From an uncultured Ruminococcus sp. (GTDB taxonomy: Bacteria; Bacillota; Clostridia; Oscillospirales; Ruminococcaceae): a stretch of 10,582 nucleotides of DNA. The notes under the pieces are model-generated. The model was not told where the DNA came from. It saw nothing but the letters and a program-made list of their open reading frames with translations, and searched no databases. Made by a program: the position numbers and the translations under genes. The DNA lies in NCBI GenBank assembly GCA_947175005.1, contig CAMWLD010000047.1, positions 1-10,582 on the forward strand. Direction: 5' to 3'. Of this stretch, positions 6,512 to 10,582 are shown piece by piece. Within the stretch, counting starts at the first letter, position 1. Each line of letters starts with the position of its first letter.

Positions 6512-6530
6512 ATTAAAATTAATTTGTCAA
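6502..6530 (-). promoter_or_regulatory. Minus-strand promoter just downstream of the transposase stop
   Basis: On the minus strand, TTGACA (6530-6525), a 17-bp spacer and TATCAT (6507-6502), with TGG directly before the -10 as an extended element. The predicted start near 6495 coincides with the first stem of the structured RNA candidate. The -35 begins only 8 bp after the transposase stop codon. Confidence 0.7.
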
Positions 6531-6537
6531 GGAGTTG

Positions 6538-7734
6538 TTAAGATGTCTCAGAAGAATAAATCTCCATAACCTTACCGTAATAAACACGCAGAAATTTATT
6601 AAGTCCTGCAATCATGGCTTCCTTACCGCATTTGCCTTCATCTCGTTTCTTTTGGATAAAATCATAAACAGGATCGTCTTGAGGCTTATGCTTAATTAAA
6701 GACTGCATAATTTCATAGCCTGTTTTACGTAAATAAGCATTGCCACGCTTGGAGATATGCCGTTCTGTAGCGTTAAATGCACCTGACTGGTAAGGTGGCG
6801 AATCAATTCCTGCATAAGCAATCAGAGAATGTTTGTTGTTGAAACGGCGAACATCACCAATCTCAGCAATTATCCTCGGAGCAAGGGTATCCCCAATACA
6901 ATTCATACTTCTTACAACAGAATATTCAGGCAGGGTCTTGCAAAGTTCCTGCATTTGTGCTAAAATGGTATTGCGTGATTCTTCTATGGAATGAATCATT
7001 CTAATAGCTTCACTAACAGCAATTTTGACTGATTGGGAGTTAGGAAGCGTAGGGATACCGTTTTGAGCAAGGGAGAAGATTTCTGCTGCCTTACGTTCGT
7101 TACAGTGGTATCCCTTTTTCTTTGCCCATTTGCAGTAATCAGCAGTAAACTTCCTTTCTCCCATATCAAGAATATTTTGAAAATGAATGTATTTGTTGAC
7201 GAATTCAGTTAACTTGTGATTGCTTAGTTGGTCTTGTAAGGCAGTCTGAATTTCGGGCATAACTTGGTCAAGAAGATTACTTAGATTGACTTTTGCTTTG
7301 ACAAACATAGAGGTTGTTTGATAATATTGCCGAGCCATAAAGCGAAGTTCATCGTAAGTTATAGCAGACGAATAAGCTTCTGTAAGTTCGTTCCAATATG
7401 TAATGCCGAAAGCGGCAATTTTAACGGAATCGATCTTATCGGTTTTGGCACGGCGAATACTTTGTGAACAAAACTTTTTCATACGCAAAGCATTTACGCA
7501 GCAAACAAAAATACCATGTGAAGCAAGGTAAGTTGATACAGGCAAATGATAATGCCCTGTGTCTTCAAGAACAACACGGGTCTCCTCATCATAAGACTGG
7601 ATGAGAGAAACTAAAGAATCCAGTTCATCGGCAGTATGATTGATTTCAAACGGAGGTTTTAGTATTTCGCCACAAGGCTTCATAATACAAACCGTACTTT
7701 TTCCTTTTGAAACATCAATGCCTACACTAATCAT
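6538..7734 (-). CDS. IS110-family DEDD transposase (bridge-RNA-guided recombinase)
   Basis: An intact 398-residue recombinase. The N-terminal RuvC-like (DEDD) domain shows D7 (VGIDVSK), E57 (VVLEDTGHYH), D99 and D102 (AKTDKID). A helical middle follows. The C-terminal Tnp domain carries the motif around 'MNCIGDTLAPRIIAEIGD' and 'SPPYQSG', with S317 at the position of the catalytic serine, then HISKRGNAYLRK. All four acidic residues and the serine are present, with spacing like IS621, so the enzyme is probably active. The family exchanges DNA strands through a Ser intermediate under guidance of an RNA encoded in the element. I chose ATG at 7734 because AAAGAGGG precedes it by 7 nt and the protein starts MISVGIDVSK; the frame extends upstream to 7797 without a ribosome binding site. 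The length and upstream RNA favour the IS110 rather than IS1111 subgroup. Confidence 0.95.
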   Translation of the reverse strand: MISVGIDVSKGKSTVCIMKPCGEILKPPFEINHTADELDSLVSLIQSYDEETRVVLEDTGHYHLPVSTYLASHGIFVCCVNALRMKKFCSQSIRRAKTDKIDSVKIAAFGITYWNELTEAYSSAITYDELRFMARQYYQTTSMFVKAKVNLSNLLDQVMPEIQTALQDQLSNHKLTEFVNKYIHFQNILDMGERKFTADYCKWAKKKGYHCNERKAAEIFSLAQNGIPTLPNSQSVKIAVSEAIRMIHSIEESRNTILAQMQELCKTLPEYSVVRSMNCIGDTLAPRIIAEIGDVRRFNNKHSLIAYAGIDSPPYQSGAFNATERHISKRGNAYLRKTGYEIMQSLIKHKPQDDPVYDFIQKKRDEGKCGKEAMIAGLNKFLRVYYGKVMEIYSSETS

Positions 7735-7860
7735 AAAATGACCCTCTTTCAAAGATTTTGTAGTAATGTTACCGCACAAGAGCTTATTACAATTCATTTT
7801 GGTTAGTTACACGAACGCTGCTATGAACTCATAACAGGTACAACCTGCTTAATCGAATTT

Positions 7861-7943
7861 TATAATAAGAAGGCGGATGACGCTTTTTTACTCGAACGCT
7901 TAGTTCTAATAGGGCATCGTCAGTCCATTACCTTCTTATTATA
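7861..7943. repeat. Perfect 13-bp inverted repeat in the IS110 left end
   Basis: TATAATAAGAAGG (7861-7873) and CCTTCTTATTATA (7931-7943) are exact reverse complements, 57 nt apart. In RNA made from an upstream start they form the base stem of the first bridge-RNA loop. The arm at 7931-7943 also contains a minus-strand -10 box. Confidence 0.85.
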
Positions 7944-7966
7944 CCAAAATAAGCATAGTCTGTCTA
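7938..7966 (-). promoter_or_regulatory. Internal minus-strand promoter in the IS110 left end
   Basis: On the minus strand, TAGACA (7966-7961), 17 bp and TATAAT (7943-7938), with TGG before the -10. It matches 11 of 12 consensus bases. It could drive the transposase, but RNA from it would start near 7931 and lose the 5' stem-loop and half of the 13-bp stem. Confidence 0.6.
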
Positions 7967-7996
7967 CTGTTAGTTCAGTATTTTGACTACACTTAT

Positions 7997-8005
7997 ATTG
8001 TACCA
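7997..8005 (-). promoter_or_regulatory. Orphan extended -10 box at the IS110 left end
   Basis: On the minus strand, TGG-TACAAT (8005-7997) lies 7 nt before the predicted RNA 5' end at 7990. The flanking DNA gives no recognisable -35 at 16-18 bp. In IS110-group elements a full promoter is known to form only when the right and left ends join in the circle, which suits a lone -10. Confidence 0.45.
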
Positions 8006-8093
8006 AATAGGGGAAGTTTGTGATTATGCAAAAATCATAAAAAGCTGTGAGATAAGTGCGGTAAGTATTTGGGCTTACAGAAAGGAGTTTATG

Positions 8094-8729
8094 ATGTTTG
8101 AAAATGTTAAGTGGTTATTTTTTGATGTGGGGTCAACTTTGATGAATGAGGAAAAAGCCTACGAACACAGAATGCGGGAAATGGCGGAGGCTGCGAAAAT
8201 GCCGTATGAGAAGATATATGAAATGGCGATAGGTTTTTACAAGGAAAACAAAAAGGGTGATCTGGAGACTGCGAGGCTTCTCGGTTTATCAAAGCCCCCA
8301 TGGCACAAAGAGGATGAGTGTTTATATGAGGGTGCAAGGGAATGTCTTGAAGCTTTAAGTGAGAAATATAAGATAGGGGTCATAGCCAATCAGTCCCTTG
8401 GCACGGCGGAGAGACTGGAAGAAAGTGGAATAAGGCAATATATTGATCTTGTGATTGCTTCGGCGGAGGAGGGTGTCGCAAAGCCGGACAGAAGAATATT
8501 TGAGATCGCACTGGAAAGAGGGGGCTGCAAGCCCTCCGAAGCTGTTATGATAGGCGACAGGATAGACAATGATATTGTTCCTGCAAAGCTGCTGGGAATG
8601 CACACTATTTGGGTAAGGCAGGGTTTCAGTAAGTATTGGAAGATATCAAGTGAAATTGAAAAGGCGGAGGCTGTTGTTGACAGCTTGGAGGAATGCTGCA
8701 TACTGCTGCTTGACAGCGGCGGTCTGTGA
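8094..8729 (+). CDS. HAD superfamily hydrolase (subfamily IA-like)
   Basis: A 211-residue cytoplasmic HAD-fold protein. Motif I is FFDVGSTL with nucleophile D11. Motif II lies around GVIANQS (S101), motif III is K130 in GVAKPDRRIF, and motif IV is IGDRIDND (D155, D160). An alpha-helical cap of the IA type fills ~15-80. The second motif I Asp (DxD) is replaced by Gly13; 'DVGGTL'-type relatives are common among predicted HAD phosphatases, but the general acid is missing, so phosphatase activity is uncertain. AAAGGAG at 8081-8087 is 6 nt before ATG 8094 and 3 nt before ATG 8091, so I prefer 8094. The frame is open back to 7983, into the IS end, without another ribosome binding site. It is followed 56 bp later by the cysteine hydrolase gene. 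Confidence 0.85.
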   Translation: MFENVKWLFFDVGSTLMNEEKAYEHRMREMAEAAKMPYEKIYEMAIGFYKENKKGDLETARLLGLSKPPWHKEDECLYEGARECLEALSEKYKIGVIANQSLGTAERLEESGIRQYIDLVIASAEEGVAKPDRRIFEIALERGGCKPSEAVMIGDRIDNDIVPAKLLGMHTIWVRQGFSKYWKISSEIEKAEAVVDSLEECCILLLDSGGL

Positions 8730-8785
8730 TACATAGCAAACATATGCAAACAACCGTTGACCGATAGTAATTTGGAGGGAGAAAG

Positions 8786-9304
8786 ATGAAAGAGGCTTTG
8801 ATTATAATTGATGTTCAGAATGATTATTTTCCGGGCGGGACTTGCGAGCTTTACAAGGCGTATGAGGCGGAAAAATGTATAATTGCTTTGATAGATGAAA
8901 GTCGGAAAAAAGGGCGGGAGATCGTTTATATCAAGCATATAAATCCGCCCGATGATACGTTTTTTATTGAGGGAACATGGGGGTGCGAAATTTCCGAGAG
9001 GATAAAGCCGATGCCCGGGGATAAGGTGATAGTTAAATTTTTCCCGAACAGTTTTTTAGGCACGGAATTGAATCAGTATTTAAAGGAAAAGAGTATAGAA
9101 AAGCTGATAGTTTGCGGTATGATGACGCATATGTGTGTGGACACGACGGTGCGGGCGGCTATGGACTATGGTTACAAGGTGGATTTAGCTGCTGAGGGGT
9201 GTGCGACTATGGATTTGGAAATTGCGGGAGAGGTAATTCCTGCAGAGGTGGTTCAGAAAACCTTTATTGCCGCTTTGGACGGGATTTTTGCGGAGATAAT
9301 ATGA
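8786..9304 (+). CDS. Isochorismatase-like cysteine hydrolase
   Basis: A 172-residue cytoplasmic hydrolase of the isochorismatase/nicotinamidase fold. The catalytic triad is visible: D9 in LIIIDVQNDYF, K84 in VIVKFFPNSF, and C117 in CGMMTHMCVDTTVRAA, preceded by the usual cis-peptide region. Family members cleave nicotinamide, isochorismate, N-carbamoyl compounds or ureidoacrylate. The short length and 'FFPNSFLGTELNQYL' region are typical of unassigned single-domain members, so the substrate is open. GGAGGG is 7 nt before the ATG. It ends 12 bp before the second copy of the 79-bp repeat that leads into the next acetyltransferase gene; these three genes may be cotranscribed. Confidence 0.92.
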   Translation: MKEALIIIDVQNDYFPGGTCELYKAYEAEKCIIALIDESRKKGREIVYIKHINPPDDTFFIEGTWGCEISERIKPMPGDKVIVKFFPNSFLGTELNQYLKEKSIEKLIVCGMMTHMCVDTTVRAAMDYGYKVDLAAEGCATMDLEIAGEVIPAEVVQKTFIAALDGIFAEII

Positions 9305-9315
9305 TGAGGTGATAA

Positions 9316-9394
9316 GTTTGAAGGTTATAGGAAATCCCATAAGTTTCAATGTATTTTTAGCGTACAAAAGTAAGTAAAGGAGCTCAAAAATATG
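9316..9394 (+). repeat. 79-bp dispersed leader repeat, copy 2 (before the second GNAT gene)
   Basis: Gap-free match to 3050-3128 (72 of 79 identical), ending in AAAGGAGCTC and the ATG of the acetyltransferase gene. Here it follows the cysteine hydrolase stop by 12 bp instead of containing the stop codon in use. Confidence 0.9.
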
Positions 9395-9919
9395 GATATT
9401 AAGCTTATAAGACCTGTGGAAAAATATGCGGGGCAGGTCATGGATTTTAAAAGGGCGCTTATGGAAAATAATGAAGGCTTTGACGGCTGTGCGGGGTTAG
9501 AAGATGTGGAAAGCTTTGAGGAATGGCTGGATTTTGAGGGGAGGCTTAAAAAGAAATTCGGGGGAGGATATGTGCCCTCGGATGTGTTTTTGGCGGTGAG
9601 GGAGAATGACGACAAGGTGGTGGGGATAATGGATTTGAGGCGTGAGCTTTCGGATTTTCTGCTTAAATACGGTGGAAGTATCGGGTACAGTGTGCTGCCC
9701 TCGGAGAGACGAAAGGGGTACGGGGGTGAAATGCTGCGGCTGATACTGGAGTATTGCAGGGGGCTGGAAATGGATAGGGTGCTTTTAACCTGTGACAGGA
9801 AGAATGAGGCTTCAAGAAGGGTCATTATGAAAAACGGGGGCGTTTTGGAAAATACGGTTCATGATGATGTGGGACTTTGCAATGGTGGGATCATTGAGAG
9901 GTATTGGATAGTATTGTAA
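9392..9919 (+). CDS. GNAT family N-acetyltransferase, COG3981-like
   Basis: A 175-residue cytoplasmic acetyltransferase. The central block 'GGSIGYSVLPSERRKGYGG' gives motif A with R107-K-G-Y-G-G112. It is followed by 'LLTCDRKNEASRRVIMKNGG' and a C-terminal 'RYWIVL'. The 'YVPSDVFLAVRENDDKVVGI' segment, the IGYSV block and the YWI end together are characteristic of the predicted acetyltransferase group COG3981. The substrate is unknown. The AAAGGAG ribosome binding site and ATG belong to the 79-bp repeat, so translation initiation is supplied by a sequence shared with the S41 gene. A large palindrome begins 7 bp after its stop. Confidence 0.92.
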   Translation: MDIKLIRPVEKYAGQVMDFKRALMENNEGFDGCAGLEDVESFEEWLDFEGRLKKKFGGGYVPSDVFLAVRENDDKVVGIMDLRRELSDFLLKYGGSIGYSVLPSERRKGYGGEMLRLILEYCRGLEMDRVLLTCDRKNEASRRVIMKNGGVLENTVHDDVGLCNGGIIERYWIVL

Positions 9920-9926
9920 GAGACGT

Positions 9927-10034
9927 TTATACTAATCTCTCATTGAATTATGGACAATCTCTCGCCGCAAAACCGCATATATTAAAGCCTTTGCGGCGAT
10001 TTCTTGTCCATAATTCTAATGGAGATTAGTATAA
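9927..10034. mobile_element. 108-bp nested palindrome, MITE-like
   Basis: Arms of 31 nt (9927-9957 and 10004-10034) are reverse complements apart from a one-base shift in the middle: 13 outer bases (TTATACTAATCTC) and 12-13 inner bases (GAATTATGGACAA) are exact. A second perfect 10-bp pair, TCGCCGCAAA/TTTGCGGCGA (9962-9971, 9990-9999), sits inside with an 18-nt loop. There is no coding frame. Ends reading TA-TACTAATC and GATTAGTA-TA would suit a TA target duplication as in IS630/mariner-type elements. As RNA it would form a long hairpin between the acetyltransferase gene and the next gene. Confidence 0.65.
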
Positions 10035-10066
10035 CTTAAATTCGGGAAAGAAAGGAGATCAATATA

Positions 10067-10582
10067 ATGAGCGGTAAAAAAGGCATTGGATTTGCGGTAA
10101 ATACGGTGATAAAGCTGTTGGTGTATTTAGTGATATGCATGGCGGCATATGTTTTTTGCGGGCTTATTGACGGGACGGCGAGGCATTTTGCGCCGCCCGT
10201 GGCGGCTGCTGCGGTAACGTGGGTGTTTCTGCGGTTTATGGAGGGGGACAGGAGATCGTTTTTTGCTAAGGGGTATATGCTGGAAAATATTGTGCCGGGA
10301 GCGGTGATAGGCGTTTTTGCGGCGGCGCTGCCTATGGTTACAGAGCTTCTTCTTGGGAGGCTGAGTGTAGACGGTTTTACGAGCGGGGCGGATATCAGAG
10401 AGCCTTTTTATGAAGTTTTCAGAGAGAGCCTTTTCGCGGGTATCGTATTTTTCGGATATATTTTTCACATATTGCAAAAGGACGTGGGGAATATTTGTGC
10501 GGTGATTGTTTCGTCTCTTTTGTATACGGCTTTCGGGCTTATTTCATTGGGAAGCACAGAGGGGGTATGGCTTGTCATAAAC
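10067..10582 (+). CDS. Polytopic membrane protein, 3'-partial; weak resemblance to CPBP/CAAX-protease family
   Basis: The frame runs without stop from ATG 10067 to the window end (172 codons). AAAGGAG at 10051-10057 precedes the ATG by 9 nt. Hydrophobic helices lie at about 8-33, 41-55, 74-95, 117-138 and 142-160. The stretch 'GYIFHILQKDVGNICAVIVS' followed by SLLYTAFGL looks like the region after the EExxxR motif in CPBP intramembrane proteases. However, the segment where that motif should be reads 'SLFAGIVFFGYIF' and lacks the paired Glu and Arg. I therefore call it a membrane protein, with a degenerate CPBP relative as one possibility. Confidence 0.65.
   Translation, partial: MSGKKGIGFAVNTVIKLLVYLVICMAAYVFCGLIDGTARHFAPPVAAAAVTWVFLRFMEGDRRSFFAKGYMLENIVPGAVIGVFAAALPMVTELLLGRLSVDGFTSGADIREPFYEVFRESLFAGIVFFGYIFHILQKDVGNICAVIVSSLLYTAFGLISLGSTEGVWLVIN

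Larger units (their letters stand above)
7791..7990 (-). ncRNA. Candidate IS110 bridge (seek) RNA
   Basis: On the minus strand, from a predicted start at 7990, three structured parts precede the transposase. (1) 5' stem-loop: GUAGUC/GACUAU (7990-7985 with 7960-7955) and UACUG/CAGUA (7980-7976 with 7969-7965). (2) First loop: a perfect 13-bp stem (7943-7931 with 7873-7861), then GGA(C)UGACG/CGUCAUCC (7926-7918 with 7882-7875), then an 11+11-nt internal loop, capped by GAAC-UAAGC-GUUC (7906-7894). (3) Second hairpin: CUGUUAUG-AGUU-CAUAGCAG (7837-7818), optionally extended by GUUGUAC/GUGUAAC or closed more widely by AAUUC/GAAUU (7859-7855 with 7795-7791). Several stems use G-U pairs valid only on this strand. 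The size (~200 nt), position and two-loop plan match known IS110 bridge RNAs; the exact ends are inferred. Confidence 0.6.
6533..8010 (-). mobile_element. IS110-family insertion sequence (ends provisional)
   Basis: The element comprises the transposase (6538-7734, minus strand) and an upstream non-coding left end with a bridge-RNA-like structure. IS110 elements lack long terminal repeats and integrate at a short core, often CT. On the minus strand a CT lies at 8010-8009, just before ATTTGGTACAAT, and another at 6534-6533, just after the stop codon. This would give an element of about 1476 bp, normal for the family. Two other facts favour this: joining these ends places GAGACA exactly 17 bp before TACAAT, and an ACCAAA in the RNA complements TTTGGT at the proposed left end. 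A rival pair of ends is the shared TGGTA at 8005-8001 and 6510-6506. The element lies opposite to all neighbouring genes. Confidence 0.6.

Noticed and set aside
7735..7797. Upstream 21-codon extension of the transposase to 7797
   Set aside because: The first ATG has no ribosome binding site, and the extension lies before the conserved MISVGIDVSK start, which has AAAGAGGG at proper spacing.
7983..8090. N-terminal extension of the HAD protein starting at a TTG in the IS left end
   Set aside because: The extra 37 residues precede the normal HAD motif I start, lack a ribosome binding site and overlap the proposed IS end. The strong AAAGGAG at 8081 fits the ATG at 8091/8094.

Overview
The window reads as the chromosome of a low-to-middle GC Gram-positive anaerobe of the class Clostridia, most like an Oscillospiraceae/Ruminococcus-type gut bacterium. 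This is inference from strong AGGAG-type ribosome binding sites, GTG/TTG start usage, Firmicutes-style cell-wall proteins, and short dispersed repeats between genes. No rRNA, tRNA or species-diagnostic gene is present, so the assignment is tentative.

Layout. 1-4340 (+): a beta-propeller-like protein at the window edge; a secreted coiled-coil M23 (LytM) murein hydrolase; a small calcineurin-like metallophosphoesterase; and a membrane-anchored PDZ/S41 protease homologue whose canonical Ser/Lys positions are Gly/Arg. A Rho-independent terminator closes this block. 4341-6216 (+): a near-consensus extended -10 promoter drives an apparent operon of a three-helix membrane protein, a GNAT acetyltransferase (4-nt stop/start overlap) and a TPR-like helical protein. 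6217-8090: the accessory part. It holds an intact IS110-family transposase on the minus strand, with a highly structured ~200-nt segment upstream of it that has the hallmarks of an IS110 bridge (seek) RNA. Immediately downstream of the transposase stop is a second minus-strand structured RNA candidate with its own promoter and terminator. 8091-10582 (+): a HAD-family hydrolase, an isochorismatase-like cysteine hydrolase, a second GNAT acetyltransferase (COG3981-like), a 108-bp nested palindrome resembling a MITE, and the 5' part of a polytopic membrane protein.

How the parts relate. The M23 hydrolase and S41 homologue fit peptidoglycan remodelling outside the membrane. The three-gene operon and the HAD/isochorismatase/GNAT genes look like ordinary small metabolic genes of uncertain substrate. 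A 79-bp leader sequence (including the RBS and start codon) occurs twice, before the S41 gene and before the second GNAT gene, 6266 bp apart.

The most interesting biology is the IS110 element. The proposed bridge RNA has a 5' stem-loop, a first large internal-loop hairpin and a second hairpin. Its predicted 5' end lies 7 nt after an orphan extended -10 box at the left end. The missing -35 could be supplied by the right end in a circular junction. G-U pairs in several stems of both RNA candidates are only compatible with minus-strand transcription. All structures were read by eye; no folding program or database search was run.
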